A DNA stretch of 64,000 bases from Clostridioides sp. ES-S-0054-01. GTDB lineage: Bacteria > Bacillota > Clostridia > Peptostreptococcales > Peptostreptococcaceae. Positions 1 through 8,621 of this stretch are shown one piece after another. Within the stretch, counting starts at the first letter, position 1, and every line of letters starts with the position of its first letter. A program made the position numbers and the translations under genes. The notes under the pieces are model-generated. The model did no database searches. It saw nothing but the letters and a program-made list of their open reading frames with translations, and was not told the origin of the DNA. Location: positions 2,635,001 through 2,699,000 of the forward strand of contig CP067346.1 of the NCBI GenBank assembly GCA_021561035.1, read 5' to 3'.

Positions 1-1844
1 CCTCTTATTTCTAAATCTTTCTCTGAAATCTTAAAACCATCATTGGTCTCTTCCATTATAGCCATTCGTTGCCTACATACATCTGTTTTAGAATCATAAA
101 TTAGTACACAATACGATTTATGACTACCTCTTCCAACCCGACCTCTAAGTTGATGTAATTGTGCAAGTCCAAATCTCTCTGCATTTTCTATTATCATTAA
201 TGTCGCATTTGGCACATTGACACCGACTTCTATAACCGTTGTTGAAACTAAAATATCTATTTCTTTATTTTTAAAACGTCCCATTACTTCGTCTTTTTCA
301 CTTGACTTCATTTTACCATGAAGCAACCCAAGCCTTAAGTCATGGAAATATTCAGCTCTTAATTCCTCAACAAGTTCAACAGCTGATTTAGCTTCTATAG
401 CTTCACTTTCTGCTACCAAAGGACATACAATATACACCTGTCTTCCTGATTCAACCTCTCTTCTTACAAGGTTGTTATATGCTCTATCTCTCTTACTTTT
501 TTCAATAGCAAGCGTTTCTATTGGCTGTCTTCCTGGAGGAAGTTCGTCTATAATAGAAATGTCTAAATCTCCATAAAGTATAAGTGCTAAGGTTCTCGGT
601 ATTGGCGTTGCTGTCATTACCAGTATATCTGGATTTACACCTTTCAATGAAAGTTTACTTCTTTGCATAACACCAAATCTATGCTGTTCATCCGTTATAA
701 CTAAACCAATTTTATTAAATTCAACCTTATCTTCAATTAGTGCATGTGTACCTATCAATATATCAATTTCATTATTTTTTATTTGTTCTAATACTGTATC
801 CTTTTGCTTTTTTGTAAGACTACCTATTAGTAGACCTACATTTATTCCAAAATCTTTTAGAGACTCAGTAAGCGAAATGTAATGTTGCCCTGCTAATATC
901 TCTGTAGGAGCCATCAAAGCACCTTGATAACCATTTAAAACACAATTTGCAAGTGCTAAGAGAGCTACTACTGTCTTACCACTCCCTACATCACCTTGAA
1001 CCAATCTATTCATTATTTTCTCTGAATTCATATCTTGTATAATTTCATCTAATGCTCTATTTTGAGCTTTAGTCAGTTTAAATGGTAAAGCACTCATTAT
1101 TTTTTTTAAATCTTTACTTGTTTCAAATTTTATTCCATTTTCTTTATTTCTTCCACTTTTAAATACAAACAATCCTAGTTGTAGTATAAGTAATTCTTCA
1201 AATACAATTCTATATAAAGCTATTTTTAATGATTCTTTATTAATTGGTGAATGTATATTTCTAACAGCAAAATCTATACTACATAACCTATATTTCTCTA
1301 TAATTCTCTGTGGCATATATTCTTGTATAATTAAGTCTTTATCTTCAAGCACTGTTCTAATTATACTCATAATTTCTTTATTTGTAACACCATATGTAAG
1401 CTGGTACACAGGCATAAATCTACATGTATTCTTAGGTGAATTAGTAAGATATTCTAATTCACATGATGTAAGTTCTAAATAATTAAATTTTTTCTTAACC
1501 TTCCCAAAAACTAATATTGAATCTCCTGGACGAAATGTATTTTTTATATAGCTCTTATTAAAAAATACTAATTTAGCTAAGCCTGTCTCATCTTTTACAT
1601 CAATTTTTGTTAAAGTCATACCTTCTTTTGGACTAAATGTATTTATACTTGATATTACTGCTTTTATTGTAACTTTCTCATTATCCTCTAATTGTGCTAT
1701 TTTCTTTAGATTGTTTCTATCTTCAAATTGTCTTGGAAAATAATACAATAGGTCTTTTAATGTAAATATACCCAATTTATTTAGCTTATCTGCTTTTTTA
1801 GGTCCTATTCCTTTAACATATTGAACATCTTTATATAAATCCAA
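1..1844 (-). CDS. recG: ATP-dependent DNA helicase RecG, C-terminus cut by window edge
   Basis: RecG reverses stalled replication forks and branch-migrates Holliday junctions. About 614 of the usual ~680 residues are present; the C-terminus lies beyond base 1. The protein opens with a helix-hairpin-helix-like segment (KGIGPKKADKL) and an OB-fold wedge domain, then has the helicase Walker A GDVGSGKT, the DEQHRFG box, TATPIPRT and the QLRGRVGRG motif. I chose the TTG start at 1842-1844 because AGGTGA (1853-1858, complement) sits 8 nt upstream; a second TTG directly before it is only 5 nt away. It follows fakA by about 80 nt and is probably the last gene of the Asp23-fakA-recG run. Confidence 0.95.
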   Translation of the reverse strand, partial: MDLYKDVQYVKGIGPKKADKLNKLGIFTLKDLLYYFPRQFEDRNNLKKIAQLEDNEKVTIKAVISSINTFSPKEGMTLTKIDVKDETGLAKLVFFNKSYIKNTFRPGDSILVFGKVKKKFNYLELTSCELEYLTNSPKNTCRFMPVYQLTYGVTNKEIMSIIRTVLEDKDLIIQEYMPQRIIEKYRLCSIDFAVRNIHSPINKESLKIALYRIVFEELLILQLGLFVFKSGRNKENGIKFETSKDLKKIMSALPFKLTKAQNRALDEIIQDMNSEKIMNRLVQGDVGSGKTVVALLALANCVLNGYQGALMAPTEILAGQHYISLTESLKDFGINVGLLIGSLTKKQKDTVLEQIKNNEIDILIGTHALIEDKVEFNKIGLVITDEQHRFGVMQRSKLSLKGVNPDILVMTATPIPRTLALILYGDLDISIIDELPPGRQPIETLAIEKSKRDRAYNNLVRREVESGRQVYIVCPLVAESEAIEAKSAVELVEELRAEYFHDLRLGLLHGKMKSSEKDEVMGRFKNKEIDILVSTTVIEVGVNVPNATLMIIENAERFGLAQLHQLRGRVGRGSHKSYCVLIYDSKTDVCRQRMAIMEETNDGFKISEKDLEIR

Positions 1845-1924
1845 CAAATATATCACCTACTACACAAAAATCCTGTACAACCAATTTTATAAAAGCTACT
1901 TGGTCATACAGGTTCTTATAATCA

Positions 1925-3568
1925 TTATTCAACTGAAATTAAGTAATAATAAAGAGGTTGTCCTCCATAATATAACTCTACATCTACATCTTCAAATTTT
2001 TCTTCTAAAGAAGTACGTAGTTCATTTGCTTGAGATTCTGTAACATCTTCACCAAAGAATAATGTTATTATAGCAGTATCTTCATCAACCAGTTTTTCAA
2101 TAAGGTTTGATGTTACCTCATCCACATAATCTCCTGCTGATAATAAATTCCCTTCTGCAATTCCAATTATATTACCTTCTTTAACATCAATTTCATTCAT
2201 CACTGTATCCCTAACAGCAAAAGTTACTTGACCTGACTTAACTGAGTTTAAAGCGTTCATCATAGCTTCTTTATTTTCATCTTCGCTTAATTCTCCATTA
2301 AAGGTTACTAATGCAGCAAATCCTTGAGGTGTGTTTTTTGTAGGTACAACTATTATATTTTTATCGCTCAATTCTTTAGCCTGATTAGCGGCCATTATTA
2401 TATTGCTGTTATTTGGGAAAATAAATATGTTTCTAGCATTTATATTCTTTATGGCATTCATAAAGTCTTCAGTACTTGGATTCATAGTTTGACCACCTTC
2501 TATTATATGGTCAACTCCAAAATCTTTAAATATATTTGCCAATCCTTCACCCATAGAAGTAGCTATAAATCCAAACTCTTTTTCTTCCTCTAAATTTTCA
2601 CTACCATTTTCTTTCTTTTCTTCTACATCTAATAATGTATTTTCATGTTGTAACTTCATATTTTCTATTTTTATAGTTAATAACTGACCGTACTTTAGAG
2701 CTTCTTGAAGTACATTTCCTGGGTCATTAGTGTGTACATGTACCTTTATGACTCCATCATCTCCAACTACCGCTAGGCTATCACCATAAGCCATCATTAT
2801 ATCTCTTATTTTAGTATCTTCTATTTTAGAACTTTCTAGTATAAATTCTGTACAGTAGCAATATTTTATATCATCCGTGCTAGTAGTACTTTTTGCAAAG
2901 TCCATGCTTGCTGAAATATTAGTATCTAAGTCAGCATTTTTTATTTCTATATTATCGCCTTTTATAGAAGCTAACATTCCTTCATATATAAGTACAAGAC
3001 CCTTTCCACCAGAATCAACTACACCAGCTTCTTTTAAATTTTTTAGAAGGTCTGGAGTTCTTTCTAGTGAAGAATTAGATTCCTTCACAAGCATACTTAA
3101 AAACCTTACTATATCTTTCTCCTTTTTTGCAGTTTTTATTGCAAACTCTCCACTCTCTCTAACTACAGTAAGTATAGTTCCTTCAATTGGTTTTATTACA
3201 GCTTTATATGCTGTATCTGAACCATTTTTAAAAGCTTTTGCTAAATCTTCTGTTGATAATTTACTTTTTCCTTCTATAGATTTAGCTATACCTCTGATTA
3301 TTTGTGAAAGTATAACTCCTGAGTTTCCTCTAGCTCCCATTAAAGAACCTTTAGACAATGCTTTTCCGATATCTGATATATTATCATTTTCCACTTTTGC
3401 TAATTCTTTTAAGGCATAAGATATTGTTAATGACATATTAGTTCCTGTATCTCCATCTGGTACAGGGAATACATTTAACTTGTCAACTAAATCTTTATTG
3501 TTTTGGAGATTGTTTGCACCTGAAATAAACATCTCTCTTAACCTTTTACCATCTATATACTGAATCAT
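1925..3568 (-). CDS. fakA: Fatty acid kinase catalytic subunit FakA-like (YloV/DAK family)
   Basis: FakA phosphorylates fatty acids bound to a DegV-type FakB partner so that exogenous fatty acids can enter phospholipid synthesis. The 547-residue length matches the family. The N-terminal DhaL-like ATP domain carries PVPDGDTGTNM at about residues 35-45, with the Asp residues that bind metal, and a glycine-rich ARGNSGVILSQ stretch near residue 80. A middle linker domain and a C-terminal FakA-type domain, which ends in YYGGQPLYYYLI, follow. The ATG has AGGAGG a few bases upstream and lies 18 nt after the Asp23-family gene, so the two are probably cotranscribed. A possible FakB partner (DegV) is encoded at 54897-55739. 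Confidence 0.9.
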   Translation of the reverse strand: MIQYIDGKRLREMFISGANNLQNNKDLVDKLNVFPVPDGDTGTNMSLTISYALKELAKVENDNISDIGKALSKGSLMGARGNSGVILSQIIRGIAKSIEGKSKLSTEDLAKAFKNGSDTAYKAVIKPIEGTILTVVRESGEFAIKTAKKEKDIVRFLSMLVKESNSSLERTPDLLKNLKEAGVVDSGGKGLVLIYEGMLASIKGDNIEIKNADLDTNISASMDFAKSTTSTDDIKYCYCTEFILESSKIEDTKIRDIMMAYGDSLAVVGDDGVIKVHVHTNDPGNVLQEALKYGQLLTIKIENMKLQHENTLLDVEEKKENGSENLEEEKEFGFIATSMGEGLANIFKDFGVDHIIEGGQTMNPSTEDFMNAIKNINARNIFIFPNNSNIIMAANQAKELSDKNIIVVPTKNTPQGFAALVTFNGELSEDENKEAMMNALNSVKSGQVTFAVRDTVMNEIDVKEGNIIGIAEGNLLSAGDYVDEVTSNLIEKLVDEDTAIITLFFGEDVTESQANELRTSLEEKFEDVDVELYYGGQPLYYYLISVE

Positions 3569-3586
3569 TTGTTTCCTCCTATGAAA

Positions 3587-3937
3587 TTACTTAACTCTTA
3601 TTCCTTGTACATTAATATCAATTCTAGTAACTCTTACGCCAGTCATTTTTTCAACTACATATTTTACCCTATCTATTATATTATTGGCAACAGTAGATAT
3701 ATTTGTACCATATTGTATTATAACATAAAGTTCTATTGCTATGGCATCTTCTTCTACTTCCTCAACTCTGACACCTTTAGTGGCATTCTCACCTTTTAAT
3801 AACTCTACTATTCCTTTAGACTTATATGCTAAACCTACTAAGCCATAACTTTCCATTGCAGCTCTATATACGACTTGAGCTATTACTTGATTATCTATTT
3901 CTATACTTCCATATTGATTCGTTACCTTTGCACTCAT
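3587..3937 (-). CDS. Asp23/Gls24 family protein (YloU-type)
   Basis: Small cytosolic or membrane-associated Asp23/DUF322 protein, 116 residues. It opens with the typical Y-G-S-I-E-I-D...V-I-A-Q-V-V segment and ends in the conserved GVRVTRIDINVQGI beta strand. YloU/Asp23 proteins are linked to cell-envelope homeostasis, but the exact role is unknown. The frame stays open to an ATG at 3973, but the ATG at 3935-3937 has AAGGGGGT just upstream and matches the family start, so I use it. It is the first gene before fakA and recG; the same yloU-yloV-recG association is known in other Firmicutes. Confidence 0.85.
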   Translation of the reverse strand: MSAKVTNQYGSIEIDNQVIAQVVYRAAMESYGLVGLAYKSKGIVELLKGENATKGVRVEEVEEDAIAIELYVIIQYGTNISTVANNIIDRVKYVVEKMTGVRVTRIDINVQGIRVK

Positions 3938-4217
3938 GGTTGACCCCCTTAAGCTTATTTTTATTAAAAACATTTCTTAATTTATTTTTTACTATTTTTA
4001 CTTATTTATTATATAAAATTATAATCATATCATACTATAAATATGGTATAATTTAAACCTAGAAAAGTTTTTGGATAAAATTTCTTCTATAGTATATATA
4101 TTCAAAGAAAAATAACAATTATTTTCCAAATATATTTACTTTATATAAAATTATATATATAATTTTATATGATAATAAGAAATTCTTCAATATGTGTAAG
4201 GCAAATATATATTTCTA

Positions 4218-4246
4218 TTGCAAATTTTTGTTATTTATGATAATAT
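4218..4246 (+). promoter_or_regulatory. Probable sigma-A promoter of rpmB
   Basis: TTGCAA at 4218-4223, a 17-nt spacer and TAATAT at 4241-4246, about 50 nt before the rpmB start. The rest of the 360-base gap (3938-4297) is very A+T rich and includes a palindromic run near 4140-4170. It holds no gene and must also contain the minus-strand promoter of the Asp23-fakA-recG run, which I could not place with confidence. Confidence 0.6.
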
Positions 4247-4297
4247 AAATATGTTTTTAGTCTTTAAATAGTTATCATTTTAAGGAGGTGTGCGTAG

Positions 4298-4486
4298 ATG
4301 GCAAAAGTATGTAGCGTATGTGGTAAAGGTAAAGTTTCTGGAAACCAAGTATCACACTCAAATAAACATAATAAAAGAACATGGTCAGCTAACTTAAGAA
4401 GCGTAAGAGCAATTATAGATGGAGCTCCTAAGAGAGTAAAAGTTTGTACTAGATGTTTACGTTCTGGTAAAATTGAAAGAGCTTAG
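4298..4486 (+). CDS. rpmB: 50S ribosomal protein L28
   Basis: A 62-residue ribosomal protein of the large subunit. It begins MAKVCSVCGKGKVSGNQVSH and has two CxxC pairs (CSVC near the start, CTRC near residues 51-54), the zinc-binding version of L28. The central SNKHNKRTW and the basic tail are typical. AAGGAGGTG precedes the ATG. It has its own promoter and a strong terminator, so it is a single-gene unit divergent from the Asp23-fakA-recG run, as commonly seen in Firmicutes. Confidence 0.97.
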   Translation: MAKVCSVCGKGKVSGNQVSHSNKHNKRTWSANLRSVRAIIDGAPKRVKVCTRCLRSGKIERA

Positions 4487-4496
4487 TAACCACGTT

Positions 4497-4526
4497 TAAA
4501 AGCCTACTTCCGTAAGTAGGCTTTTT
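4497..4526 (+). terminator. Rho-independent terminator of rpmB
   Basis: Arms AGCCTACTT (4501-4509) and AAGTAGGCT (4514-4522) with a 4-nt loop, followed by a T run. It lies 14 nt after the rpmB stop. Confidence 0.9.
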
Positions 4527-4645
4527 AATTTAATCATTTTTGCTCTTTCTCATGAATTTTAGGATTATATTTGAAATCCATTTTGGCAATTTTATTGTTA
4601 CTACTTTCATCAATACTCACCCCACACTTTATAGTTAAAACTATT

Positions 4646-4798
4646 TTAACAAAAAAATAATAATGCTCCACATCCAATAAGTATTAATGCGGTAAGTGCT
4701 GACCAAATCCAGCCAGGAAGCAACATTGACAGAATTACAGCCATTCCTGTTGCCAAACATAGTATTCCTAGCAATACCTTAGACTTGTTATTTCTCAT
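4646..4798 (-). CDS. Small hydrophobic membrane protein of 50 residues
   Basis: I do not recognise this protein. The first seven residues are polar and basic (MRNNKSK). The rest is almost wholly hydrophobic: two potential membrane spans (about 8-27 and 30-49) separated by a PGW turn, giving a helical hairpin. The frame is open to 4867, but the ATG at 4796-4798 has GGAGGTG 4 nt upstream, so the 50-residue form is preferred. It lies between rpmB and a nuclease-like gene on the opposite strand to rpmB. Its function is unknown. Confidence 0.6.
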   Translation of the reverse strand: MRNNKSKVLLGILCLATGMAVILSMLLPGWIWSALTALILIGCGALLFFC

Positions 4799-4895
4799 GG
4801 AACACCTCCACATAGAACCTGTATCTACAAATATTTTCATATTCAAGTTTATGCGACAGTTTCCCATTTTAGACCAATAAACATATTATGTAATT

Positions 4896-5372
4896 TTAAT
4901 TTTTCATACTAGAATTATTACTGCACTCTGATATAGATTCTACAATATCCAAAATTCCTTTTTTTCTACTTAACCTTTCAGGTCCACTATATAAAACCAC
5001 TGGTATAACTTTAGGAAGTTTAAAATTTTTATCTTCTATTTCTTCAAGACTCTTTTTCATAATGAAGCTTTTCCAAATTTGTTCTCTATACGATTTCAAT
5101 CTTGGGACAATATCAGTATCCATTTCTGTTTGAAATTCTAACACTATATAATGTGATACTTTACCTTTTTTAGAAAATACTTTATAAATTATATCAACTT
5201 CCTTTCCTTTATATTCACATATAAAAGATGTTTCTAACTCTATATTTTTAAGAGTTAATTCTTTTGCTATTGAGATACTTGTAAAATTTTGAATCAAACT
5301 TAAAAAACTTTCTTTATCTGAATACATTCTTCTATACTCTTCTCGTTTTTCGTTGCTTCTTTTTAAATTCAT
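4896..5372 (-). CDS. Rpn/YhgA-like PD-(D/E)XK nuclease, short form
   Basis: The protein resembles the N-terminal half of Rpn (recombination-promoting nuclease/putative transposase) proteins. The PD-(D/E)XK-like core is visible as KEVDIIYKV followed by YIVLEFQTEMD, then the family-typical RLKSYREQIW and KLPKVIPVVLYSGPERL. It stops after 158 residues, whereas family members usually have around 300, so the C-terminal half is missing. GGGAGG lies before the ATG. The nuclease residues are retained, but the protein is probably a remnant. It sits in a patch that also holds a broken MerR gene. Confidence 0.6.
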   Translation of the reverse strand: MNLKRSNEKREEYRRMYSDKESFLSLIQNFTSISIAKELTLKNIELETSFICEYKGKEVDIIYKVFSKKGKVSHYIVLEFQTEMDTDIVPRLKSYREQIWKSFIMKKSLEEIEDKNFKLPKVIPVVLYSGPERLSRKKGILDIVESISECSNNSSMKN

Positions 5373-5590
5373 ACATTTCCTCCCAGATTATAGACTTTCT
5401 ATATTTTAATAAAGACAATCTATAAATTTTATTTTTTAATTTTCACTAGTGATTATTGACACTTGTGTGTAAAATATCCAGTAAAGATATTTTTTTATAT
5501 TTTTATTAAAAGATATAAATTTTTATATTTTAATATATTGATATTGACGTTACGTAAAAGTGTATATTTAATTTATAGGAGGTATTACTA

Positions 5591-6187
5591 ATGGAATATA
5601 CAGTTCAAAAATTAAGCAATATAGCTGGTATAAGTACCAGAACACTTAGATATAACTAGCCAACCTTTGACAGCCTAAGTGCATTAAAAGAACACCATAA
5701 TAAATTACTAGCTAAAAGAAAACAAATTGATTTACTTATAGAAAATGTAACTAAAACTATAGCTCTAAAGGAGGGAAAATACGTTATGACAGATATAGAG
5801 AAATTTGAAGGTTTTAAAGAAAAGATGATTGATGAAAACGAAAAAAATTATGGAACTGAAATTAGAGAGAAATATGGTAAAGATACAATAAATACATCAA
5901 ATAAAAAACTTAAAAATATGTCTAAACAAGATTATGAAGATTGGCAAAATCTAAGTGTCGAAATAATTAGTAAACTTAAAAAAGCTTTTAAAACTGGTGA
6001 TGCCTCTAGTGAACTAGCTCAGGAAGTTGCAAGATTACATCATAAATGATTGAGTTACACTTGGAACACATATTCTAAGAAAGCTCATGCCTCTTTAGCA
6101 CAGATGTATGTATGTGATGAACGCTTTACATCATATTATGATAAAGAACAGCCCGGACTAGATATATTTTCATCATTTCAACAATAA
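5591..6187 (+). pseudogene. MerR-family regulator with TipAS domain, broken
   Basis: One reading frame runs from an ATG at 5591 (with AGGAGG upstream) to TAA at 6185-6187 but is interrupted. The first 22 residues are a MerR HTH start (QKLSNIAGISTRTLRY). They end in TAG at 5657-5659, and about 40-45 residues of the MerR wing and linker are absent. The frame resumes with the dimerisation helix and a TipAS-like effector domain (IEKFEGFKEKMIDENEKNYG). TGA at 6047-6049 then replaces what is a Trp codon in relatives (HK-W-LS), and the conserved end AHASLAQMYVCDERFTSYYDKEQPG follows. Intact relatives are drug-sensing transcription activators. A stretch from ATG 5786 to 6049 is open and has GGAGGG upstream, so a fragment could still be made. 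Confidence 0.85.
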
Positions 6188-6222
6188 AAAAGAGACTTGT
6201 CTCTGTTTTGAGACAGTCCCTT
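6186..6222 (-). terminator. Probable terminator for the PTS regulator
   Basis: An imperfect stem of 12-13 bp (6191-6203 with 6210-6222) is followed by a T run when read on the minus strand, about 120 nt after the regulator stop codon. Confidence 0.6.
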
Positions 6223-6342
6223 GTATAATTATATAATCGATATACAATAATAACAAATAATATAAAAATTACTTATACTATTTATGTTGCAAATAAAAAA
6301 TTGTTTTATTGAATTTTTATAAAACTTATGTAATACAAAAAT

Positions 6343-7743
6343 CTATATTATAGACTTGATTATGGAAAGAAAGCTATCAAAATCATTACAATTAGATATA
6401 CTATCTCTAATATCATTGTCATTAATTATCTTTAAAAAGATATCATAAATGGAGTTTATTTTTGTATAATCATCTTTATTTATAGCTAACATCATAATCA
6501 GTTTAACAGTAGAATCTTTGTTCCAATATATTGGTTCATTTAATATAGAAATACAAATCTTAGTTTTTATAGAGCTTAATTCCATAGGATGAGGTATAGC
6601 TAAAAAATCATCTATATTGGTAGAAGATAAACTTTCTCTATAAAACACAGATTCAGTAAATGATGGAAACACAATTTCATTTTGAGTTAATTTGTTACAC
6701 ATCAAATTTATAAGCTCATCCTTATTTTTAATTTTAGGATTAACAATAAATAAATTTTTATCAAAAAAATTGTCCAAAAGATTACTATAAGTATGAGAAT
6801 CATTAATTATTGATTTAGATATATTCTCAATATCTTTTTTTAATAGTTTTAAATCTACTAGTACAACAGGTATACTATCATGGTTTAAGGGAATCGTTGA
6901 TATTATTATATCTACATCTGACAATTTACTAGCTAAAAATTGATTAAATGATAGACATTGAAGTATATTTATTTTATCATGAAAAACTTTATTTAATTGA
7001 ACCTCTAATAATCTACTTGAACCATACCCTGAACCACATACTAATACTACGTTTTTGCACTTAATATTATTTTGAAAAAATCTCTCAATTCCAGCACCTA
7101 TATGAAGAGATACATATCCAATTTCATCTTCTGTGAAAGAGTAAATACTTTTTTTAAAAACTTTTTCTATAGCATTTAAAGTTATTTCAAATGCTAAAGG
7201 ATAATTACTCTTTATTGTATTTATAAGAGGATTCACCTTGTTTAAATTATAAGATTTAGAGTTAAGAATTGATTTAAAGTGGAGTACTAAATCATTAAAT
7301 AATACGCTATCACCCCTAAGGTCAAAAGTATATTGATTGTTGATTACTTCTAAAATTTCTTCAACATACTCCATAATTTTAGTATCCACCCCATTGGAAA
7401 CGTTATCCAAAAGAGAACTTTTAGTTATAAAATGATTGTATAGATAAATTCTGTCTGCTTTTGAAATAATTACAGTATATTTGCTCTCAATATAATCAAA
7501 TATATTTTCAACAGCAGTATTCAATTCAAAATTTGTTAAAACAATATCTAAGGCATTATCTAAGCAGTAATCATCAAGTATTCTACTTATAGTGATAGCT
7601 AGATGGATAATGAAGTTTTTTAGATTAAAATCCAAGAAATTGATATTAAATTTATTAATTTCACTTAGTACTATCTTTTGAAGTTCTATTAAATCTACAT
7701 TATTAAATAATTCTATTTCTTTATCTGTAATTCCAATTATATA
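6343..7743 (-). CDS. PTS-controlled transcription regulator (LicR/ManR type), exon 2
   Basis: Downstream part of a PRD-containing activator interrupted by an IStron. In order it has PRD1 (FIIHLAITISRIL), PRD2 (YVSLHIGAGIERF), an EIIB-like domain (NVVLVCGSGYGSS, with a candidate phospho-Cys) and a C-terminal EIIA-like domain (FLAIPHPMELSS, with a candidate phospho-His). The frame is open right up to the element edge near 7743-7746, with no credible start of its own; the TTG at 7635 lies inside PRD1. Joined to exon 1 it gives about 641 residues, the normal LicR/ManR size. The EIIA and EIIB modules let PTS phosphorylation signal sugar supply to the divergent PTS-mannosidase operon. Confidence 0.9.
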   Translation of the reverse strand, partial: YIIGITDKEIELFNNVDLIELQKIVLSEINKFNINFLDFNLKNFIIHLAITISRILDDYCLDNALDIVLTNFELNTAVENIFDYIESKYTVIISKADRIYLYNHFITKSSLLDNVSNGVDTKIMEYVEEILEVINNQYTFDLRGDSVLFNDLVLHFKSILNSKSYNLNKVNPLINTIKSNYPLAFEITLNAIEKVFKKSIYSFTEDEIGYVSLHIGAGIERFFQNNIKCKNVVLVCGSGYGSSRLLEVQLNKVFHDKINILQCLSFNQFLASKLSDVDIIISTIPLNHDSIPVVLVDLKLLKKDIENISKSIINDSHTYSNLLDNFFDKNLFIVNPKIKNKDELINLMCNKLTQNEIVFPSFTESVFYRESLSSTNIDDFLAIPHPMELSSIKTKICISILNEPIYWNKDSTVKLIMMLAINKDDYTKINSIYDIFLKIINDNDIRDSISNCNDFDSFLSIIKSII

Positions 7744-7860
7744 ATTCTGAACCTCCCATGACTAAAGTAACAGGGTTCCTGCTTCATAAAATCTTACATA
7801 CTAAAATATGTATTCTCCACAGTCTATCCCCGTAGTTCCTACGGTTCTTACATAAGTTAT

Positions 7861-8046
7861 CTATTTTAAACTTTTATTAGTCTTAATCCTTCTTTTAATA
7901 AATTGTCCACAACTTGAGATACAAAATTCTTTAATTCCTAAATCTAGACCTATCTGATTATTAGTATTTTCAAATGCTTCAATATCTACATCAGTACAGC
8001 ATAATGATACATAATATATTGTACTAAATATACATATCTGAGTCAC
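7861..8046 (-). pseudogene. TnpB (IS605 OrfB) fragment inside the IStron
   Basis: About 60 codons matching the middle of TnpB-type proteins: YYVSLCC, then TNNQIGLDLGIKEF, which holds the RuvC-I aspartate, and the following beta strand. The N-terminal part, the RuvC-II/III acidic residues and the zinc finger are gone. The frame stops just after the DLGIK region, so it cannot be an active guide-RNA nuclease. It points to an internal deletion of a once complete IStron. Confidence 0.75.
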
Positions 8047-8160
8047 TTCAATTTTTCATCACCCATCCTAATATTAACAAGTGCAATTTTTTTAAACAAG
8101 TATTTTGAAGAATTTTATATTTATTTTTAAATAACATATACAAGAACCATAAGTCTTAAA

Positions 8161-8621
8161 TTTTATCATTTTTGAGGTTGTCGTTCACATAAGTCCGCTA
8201 CTACCTATGCAGTTCTCTTATGAACTTCTTACACTTTCATGTAAGCACAGACTATATCTTATCCTTCGGCATTATCCGTTAAGGTCTACCCACTTCCACT
8301 ACCAATAGCTTGTAGTGTACTTCCCTCAAGAGGAATAGTCGTTGAAGTTTCTCCTATTCGGAGCTTACCTGCTGATTGCCCATTTTAAAGTACTTAGGGT
8401 TTAACCTTATACCATCTAACCAATTTTTTCTACTTTCGTAACTTTCACACTTAGGTTTATTTCATCCTTATGTTTTAGTTTGATTAGCTTTAGGGGTTTT
8501 TAGCAATTCAAGTAGTATTGGATAGGTTCTATCCTATCTCTACATATAAGTTTCCCTATATGCTGACTATTTTAGCTACTAACTCATGACCAAAGTCACA
8601 AGTGTGCGTAGCTATTTTTTA
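8161..8621 (-). ncRNA. Group I intron catalytic core (5' part of the IStron)
   Basis: Read on the minus strand, the classic conserved elements appear in order: AATCAGCAGG (complement of 8368-8377), the R element TTCAACGACTA (8336-8346) and the S element AAGATATAGTC (8250-8260). GACTA in R and TAGTC in S pair to form P7, the guanosine-binding helix. Several hairpins surround them. The intron's 3' end lies at the far end of the element, near 7744-7747. The core looks complete, so splicing is plausible although the transposase genes have decayed. Confidence 0.85.

Larger units (their letters stand above)
7744..8621 (-). mobile_element. IStron: group I intron plus IS605-type remnant, CdISt1-like, shortened
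   Basis: About 878 bp inserted in the regulator gene. On the coding strand it starts directly after TTGAT (complement of 8622-8626), the target pentamer known for the C. difficile IStron CdISt1. It opens with a group I intron core and ends in GGGAGGTTCAG-AAT near 7744-7750. Between them is a relic of a TnpB-like gene. Full CdISt1 elements are close to 2 kb with two ORFs, so this copy lost tlpA and most of tlpB. The 3' boundary is uncertain by about 3 nt (7744 or 7747); both choices keep the host frame. Confidence 0.85.

Noticed and set aside
2877..3419. Plus-strand 180-codon frame opposite fakA
   Set aside because: Complete overlap with a well-supported gene on the other strand, no ribosome site and no recognisable motif.
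7861..8046. Intact IS605 OrfB gene
   Set aside because: Only a middle fragment of TnpB remains, without the second and third RuvC motifs or zinc finger, so it is a relic inside the IStron.
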